Below are positions 33,276-45,821 of a DNA stretch of 64,000 nucleotides, piece by piece. The stretch's first letter is position 1, and each line of letters starts with the position of its first letter. The stretch comes from Streptomyces sp. NBC_01288 (GTDB taxonomy: Bacteria; Actinomycetota; Actinomycetes; Streptomycetales; Streptomycetaceae), in the NCBI RefSeq assembly GCF_035982055.1, contig NZ_CP108427.1, positions 7,749,001 to 7,813,000 of the forward strand, written 5' to 3'. The position numbers were made by a program, and so were the translations under genes. A model generated the notes under the pieces. The model had not been told where the DNA came from, ran no database searches, and saw only the letters and a program-made list of their open reading frames with translations.

Positions 33276-33337
33276 CCTTGCTGGAGGGCGGGAAATGAAA
33301 AGCGTATGTTGAGTGTTGTCAAAGAGTGGAACTTGTC

Positions 33338-33356
33338 TAAAGTTAGCCTCGCCTTA
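33338..33356. promoter_or_regulatory. Iron box (DmdR1/IdeR-type operator) at the VIT promoter
   Basis: TAAAGTTAGCCTCGCCTTA matches the DtxR/IdeR consensus TWAGGTTAGSCTAACCTWA at 16 of 19 positions. A plausible -35 TTGTCA (33316-33321) and -10 TAAAGT (33338-33343, 16-bp spacer) would place the box over the -10, consistent with iron-dependent repression. It lies 54 bp upstream of the VIT start codon. Confidence 0.7.
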
Positions 33357-33409
33357 GCTGCTTGTCGGCTATTCGTCAGCTGACTCTCAGCCTCCAGGGG
33401 GATCACCGC

Positions 33410-34141
33410 ATGGCCATCATCGAGACCGAAGCGACGCTCCACGAGGCGCACCGCGACAACCACACCCACCGGGATGTGAGCGGCGGTTGGCTGCGCCCCG
33501 CGGTGTTCGGCGCCATGGACGGTCTCGTCTCCAACCTCGCCCTGATGACCGGTGTCGTCGGTGGTGCCGTCAGTCATCAGACCGTGGTCATCACCGGGCT
33601 GGCCGGGCTCGCCGCCGGCGCCTTCTCCATGGCGGCCGGCGAGTACACCTCCGTCGCCTCCCAATGCGAGCTGGTCGAGGCCGAGTTGGAGGTCGAGCGG
33701 CGCGAGCTGCGCAGGCACCCGGAGGATGAGGAAGGGGAGCTCGCCTCTCTGTACGTGTCCCGTGGGGTCGAGCCCGCGCTCGCCCGTGAAGTCGCCCGGC
33801 AGCTCTCGCGCGATCCCGAGCAGGCCCTTGAGATACACGCTCGGGAGGAGCTGGGGATCGATCCCGGCGATCTGCCCTCCCCGCTCGTCGCCGCAGTCTC
33901 GTCCTTCGGGGCGTTCGCGCTGGGGGCGCTGCTTCCCCTGCTGCCGTTCCTGCTCGGGGCGACCGCGCTCTGGCCGGCGCTGCTGCTCGCGCTCGTCGGG
34001 TTGTTCGGGTGCGGTGCGGTGGTGGCCCGGGTGACCGCGCGGACCTGGTGGTTCAGCGGGCTGCGGCAGCTCGTGCTGGGGGGTGCGGCGGCCGGTGTGA
34101 CGTACGCCCTGGGCACCCTGTTCGGAACGGTCGTAGGATAG
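33410..34141 (+). CDS. VIT1/CCC1-family iron/manganese transporter
   Basis: A 243-residue membrane protein of the vacuolar iron transporter family. The first spans hold GAMDGLVSNLALMTGVVGGA and GLAAGAFSMAAGEYTSVASQ, the Asp/Met-containing transport signature. A charged helical linker (residues 90-150, EAELEVERRELRRHPEDEE), matching the metal-binding hook of VIT proteins, leads to three C-terminal spans. Start ATG 33410 has AGGGGG nine bases upstream. The promoter carries a strong iron box, supporting Fe (or Mn) as substrate. The direction of transport is not clear for bacterial members. Confidence 0.93.
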   Translation: MAIIETEATLHEAHRDNHTHRDVSGGWLRPAVFGAMDGLVSNLALMTGVVGGAVSHQTVVITGLAGLAAGAFSMAAGEYTSVASQCELVEAELEVERRELRRHPEDEEGELASLYVSRGVEPALAREVARQLSRDPEQALEIHAREELGIDPGDLPSPLVAAVSSFGAFALGALLPLLPFLLGATALWPALLLALVGLFGCGAVVARVTARTWWFSGLRQLVLGGAAAGVTYALGTLFGTVVG

Positions 34142-34151
34142 CTCGACGCGC

Positions 34152-34175
34152 ACTTATGCGCTGGGTCGCATAAGT
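34152..34175. promoter_or_regulatory. Inverted repeat after the VIT gene
   Basis: ACTTATGCG and CGCATAAGT are exact inverse complements around CTGGGT, ten bases after the VIT stop. The low GC of the arms is unlike the usual Streptomyces terminator, so it may be an operator or a weak terminator. Confidence 0.4.
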
Positions 34176-34417
34176 AGCCGTTACTCGCTGGTTTCGAACG
34201 CTTAACCACTGGGCATGAGCCGTAAGCGCTGTGGGCAATGACGCTCGCGGCGCACCCGCGGGATGGGCTACGACGCTCCCTCTGCCCTGGACCGACGGAC
34301 ATCGATCTGTCCGCTTTGGTCCCCTTCACCTTCACCGCTTGTGCGGTGCTACGCCGCGACCCCGTGGCGTCCGCATGTTGGAACGGAGTATCCGGTTCCC
34401 GAGAACCGCTCCATCAT

Positions 34418-34444
34418 GTAACCTGCACGAAATTTTGCGCTAAC
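34418..34444 (+). promoter_or_regulatory. GlnR-like nitrogen box upstream of gltB
   Basis: GTAAC-N6-GAAAT-N6-CTAAC matches the streptomycete GlnR pattern GTnAC-N6-GAAAC-N6-GTnAC with exact spacing and two base differences. It lies 63 bp upstream of the gltB ATG, inside the otherwise gene-free 365-bp gap (34142-34506). Nitrogen control of GOGAT would make biological sense. Confidence 0.6.
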
Positions 34445-34506
34445 TCGCAGAGGGCCAACGTCGTCCCTATGCCCACGCATATGCCACGACGACGACGGGA
34501 GAGCCG

Positions 34507-39094
<4,588 letters not shown>

Positions 39095-39102
<8 letters not shown>

Positions 39103-40558
39103 CCCGAAGGGCTTTCTGAACCACGGGCGCGAGGTCGCCAAGTCCCGCCCCGTGGACGTCCGTCTCAAGGACTGGAACGAGGTCTACGTCCCCGGTTCGC
39201 TGCTGCCGATCATCGGCAAGCAGGCCGGCCGGTGCATGGACTGCGGCATCCCGTTCTGCCACAACGGCTGTCCGCTGGGGAACCTCATCCCCGAGTGGAA
39301 CGACTACGCCTACCGCGAGGACTGGACGGCCGCGTCGGAGCGTCTGCACGCCACGAACAACTTCCCTGAGTTCACCGGGCGGTTGTGCCCCGCGCCGTGC
39401 GAGGCGGCCTGTGTGCTGGGCATCAACCAGCCGCCGGTCACCATCAAGAACGTCGAGGTCTCCATCATCGACAAGGCGTGGGAGACGGGCGACGTCGCCC
39501 CGCAGGCTCCCGAGCGCCTCTCCGGCAAGACCGTCGCGGTCATCGGCTCGGGCCCGGCCGGCCTCGCCGCCGCCCAGCAGCTCACGCGGGCGGGCCACAC
39601 CGTCGCCGTCTACGAGCGCGCGGACCGCATCGGGGGCCTACTCCGGTACGGCATCCCCGAGTTCAAGATGGAGAAGCGGCACATCAACCGCCGTATCGAG
39701 CAGATGCGCGCGGAGGGCACCCGCTTCCGCACCGGCATCGAGATCGGCCGCGACCTCAAGGCCACCGACCTGCGCAAGCGCTACGACGCCGTCGTCATCG
39801 CCGCAGGCTCCACCACCGCGCGTGATCTCCCCGTCCCCGGACGGGAGTTGACCGGCGTCTACCAGGCGATGGAGTACCTGCCCCTCTCGAACAAGGTCCA
39901 GGAAGGCGACTACGTCACCGCCCCGATCTCGGCCGAGGGCAAGCACGTCGTCGTCATCGGCGGCGGCGACACCGGCGCGGACTGCGTCGGTACGGCACAC
40001 CGCCAAGGGGCCGCGTCCGTCACGCAGTTGGAGATCATGCCCCGCCCGGGCGACGAGCGGAACGCGGTCGCGCAGCCCTGGCCGACCTTCCCGATGCTCT
40101 ACAAGGTGACCTCCGCGCACGAGGAGGGCGGTGAGCGGGTCTACTCCGTCAACACCACCCACTTCGAGGGCGACGAGGACGGCAACGTCCAGTGGCTGCA
40201 CCTCGTCGAGGTCGAGTTCGTCGAGGGCAAGCTGACCCAGAAGCCGGGCACCGAGCGCAAGATCCCCGCCCAACTGGTCACGCTGGCCATGGGGTTCACC
40301 GGCCCCGACCGCGAGAACGGCCTGGTCGACCAGTTCGCCCTGGGCCTCGACGAGCGCGGCAACATCGCCCGCGACGCCGACTTCCAGACCAACGTCCCCG
40401 GCGTCTTCGTCGCCGGTGACGCGGGCCGCGGCCAGTCCCTCATCGTCTGGGCGATCGCGGAGGGCCGCTCGGCCGCACGCGGAGTCGACCGCTTCCTGAC
40501 CGGCGCCAGCGAACTGCCTGCGCCGATCCGGCCGACGGACCGGGCATTGATGGTCTGA
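39095..40558 (+). CDS. gltD: Glutamate synthase, small subunit
   Basis: The FAD subunit that passes electrons from NADPH to GltB. The 487-residue protein has the N-terminal cysteine-rich 4Fe-4S region CMDCGIPFCHNGCPLGN and CPAPCEAACVLG, the FAD motif VAVIGSGPAGLAAAQQL, the NADPH motif VVVIGGGDTGADCVGT, and the C-terminal FAD segment VFVAGDAGRGQSLIVWAI. The tail and the following 30 bp contain three near-copies of CTGACGGTTC. Length and order are standard for the family. Confidence 0.98.
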
Positions 40559-40636
40559 CGGTTCACGGTCCGACGGTTCGCCGTCTGACGGTTCATCAAA
40601 AGACGTCCGCACAAAGGCGTGCGGAGCACGAGACGG

Positions 40637-40670
40637 CGCCTGCCTTGTCCCCGACCGGACCCGGCAGGCG
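40637..40670. terminator. Terminator between gltD and the chitosanase gene
   Basis: CGCCTGCC and GGCAGGCG pair around an 18-nt loop, 79 bp after the gltD stop and 33 bp before the chitosanase stop. The two genes converge here. Confidence 0.6.
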
Positions 40671-40702
40671 TCGCCATATGTCCGGGCCCAACTCCCGCCT
40701 TC

Positions 40703-41539
40703 CTACGGCACCTTGTACGTCTCCCCGTACACCTTCCACACCAACGGCGTCCGCAGCTCCAGGTTCCCCTCCTCCAGGAACTTCCGCTGGGCCGTGTCGA
40801 TGCGGGTGGTGTCGATGCCGGGATGCTTGGCCCGCATGGTGGCGCGGCGGACGTCGAGGAAGGCGCTCAAGTAGGCCTTCTCGGAGCCGCCTTCGGCCGG
40901 GGTCTTGGCCTGCCGCATCGCACGTTCCCGGATGCCGTAGAAGCCGTCCGTGCCGGGGCCGTGGAAGACGATCGCGTCGTAGTAGATGAACTGGCCGAGC
41001 GGGCCCAGGCCGTCGCGCTTGGCGGTGCTGACCGCCGGGTCGAAGTAGATGCGGTCGCGCTCCGTGTCCTGCGCCGCCTGGAAGGCGGGGACCTTCGCCT
41101 CGGCGCGCCAGGCGGCCTGGAAGCCGGGGTCCAGGCCCTCGTGGGAGGCCGTGCCGTCGACCTTGCGCAGGGCGGGGAGGTAGCGGGCGAGGCCGTTGTC
41201 GAGGTGGGCCGCGGTGTAGCGCTCGACCAGGACGAGCAGGTCGTGGGTGCCGGTGCAGAAGCCGATGATGCCCGCGGTGTAGCCTTGTCCGTCGCCGATG
41301 TCCTGTACATAGCCGTACGCGCTGCGCCAGTTGAGGGTGGAGTTCTCGGCGCTGGCCACCAGCTTCTGCGCGAGGTTCTTCATGGCCGGCGCGGCCAGGC
41401 CCTCGGGCGCTCTGCGTTCGGTCGCGGCGGACGGCTGCGTGGGCCGCGGGTCGGTGTGGGTACTGGGTGAGAGGCCGTAGGCCGTCGCGGCTATGGCGAC
41501 GGGCACGGCGGCGAGCATCAGGACGCCGGCGCGTTTCAT
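40703..41539 (-). CDS. csn: Secreted GH46 chitosanase
   Basis: A 278-residue enzyme that hydrolyses beta-1,4 bonds in chitosan. A signal peptide (MKRAGVLMLAAVPVAIAATA) is followed by a 30-residue Pro/Thr-rich linker. The GH46 core begins at LAQKLVASAENSTLNWRSAY (catalytic Glu) and YVQDIGDGQGYTAGIIGFCTGT (catalytic Asp in IGDG), the same pattern I know from Streptomyces sp. N174 CsnA. The domain runs to the C-terminus (LVWKVYGETYKVP). It is a single gene with its own promoter upstream of 41539. Confidence 0.94.
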   Translation of the reverse strand: MKRAGVLMLAAVPVAIAATAYGLSPSTHTDPRPTQPSAATERRAPEGLAAPAMKNLAQKLVASAENSTLNWRSAYGYVQDIGDGQGYTAGIIGFCTGTHDLLVLVERYTAAHLDNGLARYLPALRKVDGTASHEGLDPGFQAAWRAEAKVPAFQAAQDTERDRIYFDPAVSTAKRDGLGPLGQFIYYDAIVFHGPGTDGFYGIRERAMRQAKTPAEGGSEKAYLSAFLDVRRATMRAKHPGIDTTRIDTAQRKFLEEGNLELRTPLVWKVYGETYKVP

Positions 41540-41655
41540 GGGGCCCAGCGTAAGTGCGGTTACGTCCCTTATTCCGGGGGTTGGGGGGACATTGCGAATG
41601 CCTGACCTCCGTGCCGTAACCTCGATCCTTTCGCCGTGATCCGAAGGGAGCCCCC

Positions 41656-42375
41656 GTGGCCGCGATCTCGCTCAGCAAGGTCGAGGAGACCGCGCCCGCG
41701 CTGGTCAGCCTGTACAAGAGCGCCGGAGTCTCGCTGCGCAAGCACGGCCTGGACGGGCAGCGGGCCGCCGTATATCTCGTGGTCGACTACTCGGGCTCCA
41801 TGAAGCCGTACTACAAGGACGGCAGCGTGCAGGCGCTCGCCGACCGGGTGTTGGGCCTGTCGGCACACCTCGACGACGACGGGACCGTGCCGGTCATATT
41901 CTTCTCGACCGACGTCGACGCCGTCACGGACATCGCCCTCGCCGACCACCAGGGCCGGATCGAACGGATCGTCGCCGGGCTCGGGCACATGGGCAAGACC
42001 AGCTACCACCTCGCCATGGACGCCGTCATCGACCACTACCTCGACAGCGGCGCCAAGGACCCCGCCCTCGTCGTCTTCCAGACCGACGGCGGCCCGATCA
42101 ACAAGCTCGCCGCGGAACGGTACTTGTGCAAGGCGGCGAAGCTCCCGATGTTCTGGCAGTTCGTCGGGTTCGGCGACGCGAAGAGCAAGCAGTTCGAATT
42201 CCTGCGCAAACTGGACGAGTTGGCGGTGCCGCAGAAGCGGGAGATCGACAACGCGGGCTTCTTCCACGCCGGTTCGGACCCGCTGAAGATGTCCGACGCG
42301 GAACTCTACGACCGGCTCGTGGGCGAGTTCCCGCAGTGGCTGGCGGCGGCACGGGAGCGGCGGTTCGTCCAGTGA
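41656..42375 (+). CDS. vWA-domain protein (TerF/TerY-like)
   Basis: A 239-residue cytosolic protein starting at GTG 41656 with AAGGGAG upstream. A short N-terminal helix is followed by a von Willebrand A domain with a MIDAS motif DYSGSM at about residues 42-47, the MIDAS Thr in GKTSYHLAM, and the Asp in VFQTDGGP. It resembles vWA proteins that accompany TerD-type stress genes, though no Ter gene is in the window. It overlaps hutD by 4 bp (GTGA). Confidence 0.88.
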   Translation: MAAISLSKVEETAPALVSLYKSAGVSLRKHGLDGQRAAVYLVVDYSGSMKPYYKDGSVQALADRVLGLSAHLDDDGTVPVIFFSTDVDAVTDIALADHQGRIERIVAGLGHMGKTSYHLAMDAVIDHYLDSGAKDPALVVFQTDGGPINKLAAERYLCKAAKLPMFWQFVGFGDAKSKQFEFLRKLDELAVPQKREIDNAGFFHAGSDPLKMSDAELYDRLVGEFPQWLAAARERRFVQ

Positions 42376-42944
42376 TCCGCACCCTGCCCGCCTCGGCCCG
42401 AACTGCCGTGCCCTGGAAGAACGGTGGCGGTGTGACGAGGGAGATCGCCGCGTGGCCCGAAGGCTCGGGCATGGACGCCTTCGCGTGGCGGGTGAGCCTG
42501 GCCGAGGTCGCGGCGGACGGACCGTTCTCGGCCTTTCCCGACGTCGATCGCACCCTGACCGTCGTCGAGGGCGCGGGCATGGATCTGACGGTGGGCGGCG
42601 AACGGTGGCTGGTCAACACCCGTTACGTACCAAGGGACTTCAGAGGCGACGTACCGACCGACTGCCGACTGCTGGACGGGCCGGTCGTCAACCTCAACGT
42701 GATGTGGCGCCGGGGCTGCGCGGGTTCTACGACTGCTGTTCCTACGGTGGCTGTCGTCCGAGGGCGGCTGCCCCTGCGCGCGGGCGCTCTGGTCGTGGCG
42801 CTCGACGGGACCGCAGAGGTGGCCGGGCTGGCCCTCGGGCCTTACGACGCCGTGCAGTTGGGCGATGAGGAGGCGGTGCTCCACGCCCGGGGACGTACCG
42901 CCGTGATCGGGCTGCCATTGCCCGCTGACGCACCGTTGGCTTAG
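42372..42944 (+). CDS. hutD: HutD/Ves-family cupin
   Basis: A 190-residue double-cupin of the HutD family. It has VPWKNGGGVTREIAAWPEG, WRVSLAEVAADGPFSAFPDVDRTL (in pieces WRVSLAEV and FSAFPDVDR), and VVNLNVMWRRG, the typical landmarks. HutD is linked with histidine utilisation in other bacteria, but no hut gene is nearby, so its role here is unclear. Translation is coupled to the vWA gene by a GTGA overlap. Confidence 0.9.
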   Translation: MIRTLPASARTAVPWKNGGGVTREIAAWPEGSGMDAFAWRVSLAEVAADGPFSAFPDVDRTLTVVEGAGMDLTVGGERWLVNTRYVPRDFRGDVPTDCRLLDGPVVNLNVMWRRGCAGSTTAVPTVAVVRGRLPLRAGALVVALDGTAEVAGLALGPYDAVQLGDEEAVLHARGRTAVIGLPLPADAPLA

Positions 42945-42997
42945 CCGGGACCTCGTGGCACCCTGTGGGGTGATCCGACGGGGAGGGCGGCCAACGT

Positions 42998-44647
42998 ATG
43001 GACGGCGCACGATCGGTGAAGGGAGCGGTGGGTGCCGGACGGCCCGACGCGGCCGGAAAAGGGGAGAAGCTCGCCGACTGGGCCGACGGGCGGCTCGGGC
43101 TGTACGCGATCGCCAAGTCCAATATGCGCAAGGTCTTCCCGGACCACTGGTCCTTCATGCTGGGCGAGATCTGCCTCTACAGCTTCATCATCCTGATCCT
43201 GACCGGCGTCTACCTCACCCTGTTCTTCGAGCCGAGCGGCGTCGAGGTCATCTACCACGGTTCCTACGCGCCGTTGAACGGCATCCCGATGACCCGGGCT
43301 TTCGAGTCCACGCTCGACATCAGCTTCGACGTGCGCGGCGGGCTGCTGATCCGGCAGATCCACCACTGGGCGGCCGTCGTCTTCATCGCCGGCATGCTCA
43401 TCCACATGATGCGGGTGTTCTTCACCGGCGCGTACCGCAAGCCGCGCGAGATCAACTGGGTGTTCGGCTGGACCCTGTTGTTCCTCGGCATCATCACCGG
43501 CCTGACCGGCTACTCGCTCCCCGACGACCTGCTGTCCGGCACCGGCATCCGCTTCGCGGACGGCGCGATCCTGTCCGTGCCGATCGTCGGTACGTACATG
43601 TCGATGTTCCTGTTCGGCGGGGAGTTCCCGGGGCACGACATCATCTCGCGGCTCTTCCCGGTCCATGTCCTGCTGCTGCCGGGGATCATGCTGGGCCTGG
43701 TGGTCGCGCACCTGATCCTGGTCTTCTACCACAAGCACACCATGTACCCCGGGCCCGGACACAACCAGAAGTCCGTGGTCGGCATGCCGTTCCTGCCGGT
43801 CTACATGGCCAAGGCCGGCGGCTTCTTCTTCCTCGTCTTCGGTGTCCTCGCGATCATGGGCGGGATCGCCAGCATCAACCCCGTGTGGGCGTTCGGGCCG
43901 TACCGGCCGGACCTGGTGACGACCGGCGCACAGCCCGACTGGTACCTCGGCTTCTCCGAGGGGCTGATCCGGGTCATGCCCGGGTGGGAGCTCAACGCCT
44001 GGGGCCACACACTGGAGTTGGGCGTCTTCATCCCCTTCACGCTCTTCCCGCTGATCCTCGCCGCCATCGGCGCCTACCCCTTCATCGAGGCCTGGATCAC
44101 CGGCGACAGACGCGAACACCACATCCTGGACCGGCCGCGCAACATGCCCGTGCGCACCGGGCTCGGGGTCGCCTGGCTCAGCCTCTACGCGGTGTTGCTG
44201 ATCGGCGGCGGCAACGACGTAGTGGCCACGCATTTGAATCTCTCCATCAACGCGATCACCTGGTTCGTGCGGGTCTCCTTCTTCGTCATGCCGGTGGCCG
44301 CGTTCCTGATCACCAAGCGGGTCTGCCTCGGGCTCCAACGCCGGGACCGCGACAAGGTGTTGCACGGCCGCGAGTCCGGCCTCATCAAGATGCTGCCGCA
44401 CGGCGAGTACGTCGAGGTCCACGAACCCCTCACCCCGGACGAGCGGTTCAGGCTCACCCAGCACGAACAGGAACCGCCGTACGCGATCGGCCCGCTCGTC
44501 GACGCGAACGGCGTCGAGCGACAGGTCAAGGGCGGTCAGCGGGTACGCGCCCGGCTGGCCAAGGCGATGTTCGGCCCCGAGGCCCGCATCCCGAAGCCGA
44601 CGGCGGAGGAGTACAAGGAACTCACGAGCGGCGACCATCACCACTGA
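42998..44647 (+). CDS. qcrB: Lone cytochrome b subunit of a bc1-type complex
   Basis: A 549-residue QcrB-type protein with about nine spans. Heme ligands are visible as His122/His136 (QIHHWAAVVFIAGMLIHMM) and His223/His238 (PVHVLLLPGIMLGLVVAHLI), and the quinol-site motif is PDWYLGF. A charged C-terminal domain of about 120 residues is typical of actinobacterial QcrB. No qcrA or qcrC is adjacent, so it is an extra, isolated copy. Its 3' end overlaps the convergent acyl-CoA dehydrogenase by 26 bp. Confidence 0.92.
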   Translation: MDGARSVKGAVGAGRPDAAGKGEKLADWADGRLGLYAIAKSNMRKVFPDHWSFMLGEICLYSFIILILTGVYLTLFFEPSGVEVIYHGSYAPLNGIPMTRAFESTLDISFDVRGGLLIRQIHHWAAVVFIAGMLIHMMRVFFTGAYRKPREINWVFGWTLLFLGIITGLTGYSLPDDLLSGTGIRFADGAILSVPIVGTYMSMFLFGGEFPGHDIISRLFPVHVLLLPGIMLGLVVAHLILVFYHKHTMYPGPGHNQKSVVGMPFLPVYMAKAGGFFFLVFGVLAIMGGIASINPVWAFGPYRPDLVTTGAQPDWYLGFSEGLIRVMPGWELNAWGHTLELGVFIPFTLFPLILAAIGAYPFIEAWITGDRREHHILDRPRNMPVRTGLGVAWLSLYAVLLIGGGNDVVATHLNLSINAITWFVRVSFFVMPVAAFLITKRVCLGLQRRDRDKVLHGRESGLIKMLPHGEYVEVHEPLTPDERFRLTQHEQEPPYAIGPLVDANGVERQVKGGQRVRARLAKAMFGPEARIPKPTAEEYKELTSGDHHH

Positions 44648-45821
44648 GGCTGTTGAGCACCGCGGCCCGGCACTCGCCCGGGCTGCCCCAACTCGTGCGC
44701 AGGGCACGTGCCTTGGTCAGCCACAGCGACAGGTCGTACTCGGCGGTGTAACCGATCGCGCCGTGCAGCTGAAGCGCCGTACGCGCGGTCCTGTACGCCG
44801 CCTCGCACGCCGTGACCTTGGCCGCGGCCACGTCCGACTCCGTCATGGTGAGCGCGGCGCCGAAGAGCAGCGGGCGCGCGAACTCCAACGCGATCTTCGC
44901 ATCGGCCAGTTGATGCTTGACCGCCTGGAACGAGCCGATGGGGACCCCGAATTGGGTGCGCTGCTTGACGTAGGCCACGGTCCTGTCGAGCAACGCGAGC
45001 CCGACGCCGAGGGCTTGGGCGGCGGTGGCCAGGCGGGCCCAGGTGAGGGCGTGGGCGACGGCGGCGGCCACGTGCGGGCCGACAGCGAGGAGTTCACCGC
45101 CGGTGGGGGTGGGGAAGAGACGGCGGGCGGGGTCGAGAGACGCGTGCGGCCCGGCCGTCGAGGGCGCGCGGCCGGGCGGGGGAGCGAGCCGCAACTCGGC
45201 CGCCGGGGGTGCGTCACCGGGCGGGAGTGCGTCACCGGGCGGGCAGGCGAGCCGCGACTCCGCCGCCGACGCGCCTGCCTCGGACGTCGACGCGCCTGCC
45301 CCGGACGTCGACGTGTTTTCTCTGGACGCCGATCGGTCCGCCGCCTCAGCTTCTACGACCGTCTCTGCCGCGGCCTGTCCCATCGGGCCCCGCGCCGCCC
45401 AGGCCGTCAGCCGTACGTCCGCGATGTCCGCGTCCAGCGCGTACCGCCCCGTCGCCAGCGTCGCCGTCGACTCGCCGGAGGCCAGCGCGGGCAACAGCCG
45501 CTTGGCCGGGGCCGAGTCGTCCAGGGCGGTCAGCAGCGCCGCCGCCGCGACCGTCTCCACCAACGGTCCCGGAACCGCGTGCCGCCCCAACTCCACGAAC
45601 GCCACGGCGAGTTCGACGGGCCGGGGACCCAGGCCCTCGTAGGCCTCGGGCACCGCGAGGGCGAACACCCCCGCCCCCGCGATACGGCGCCACAGCGCCC
45701 GCCCGCTCGCATGCTCGCCGCGGCTCCAGGACCGTACGACCGACGGAGTGTCCGCCGCCGTCAGCATCGCGTTCAACGAGTCGGCGAACGCCCGCTGTTC
45801 GGGGTCGAGGAGGAAGCGCAT
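44622..45821 (-). CDS. Acyl-CoA dehydrogenase, FadE33-like, with an insert
   Basis: A 399-residue acyl-CoA dehydrogenase family protein. Flanking parts are normal: RFLLDPEQRAFADSLNAML at the N-terminus, and FGVPIGSFQAVKHQLADAKI plus LHGAIGYTAEYDLSLWLTKA in the C-terminal domain. About 80 residues in the middle domain (codons 155-235) are replaced or interrupted by an Ala/Ser/Pro-rich stretch with small repeats (SGAGAST/SEAGASA, CPPGDALPPGDAPP). It overlaps fadE30 by 1 bp (TGATG). It may pair with FadE30 as a non-catalytic subunit; that is an inference. Confidence 0.8.
   Translation of the reverse strand: MRFLLDPEQRAFADSLNAMLTAADTPSVVRSWSRGEHASGRALWRRIAGAGVFALAVPEAYEGLGPRPVELAVAFVELGRHAVPGPLVETVAAAALLTALDDSAPAKRLLPALASGESTATLATGRYALDADIADVRLTAWAARGPMGQAAAETVVEAEAADRSASRENTSTSGAGASTSEAGASAAESRLACPPGDALPPGDAPPAAELRLAPPPGRAPSTAGPHASLDPARRLFPTPTGGELLAVGPHVAAAVAHALTWARLATAAQALGVGLALLDRTVAYVKQRTQFGVPIGSFQAVKHQLADAKIALEFARPLLFGAALTMTESDVAAAKVTACEAAYRTARTALQLHGAIGYTAEYDLSLWLTKARALRTSWGSPGECRAAVLNSLSGDGRRS

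Larger units (their letters stand above)
33096..33409. promoter_or_regulatory. Divergent intergenic region between the glycohydrolase operon and the VIT gene
   Basis: This 314-bp gap carries no supported gene. Its right half is AT-richer than the surroundings and holds the VIT promoter with two iron-box-like sites; its left half (33096-33240) must hold the promoter of the glycohydrolase operon, but I see no clear sigma motif there. Confidence 0.7.
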
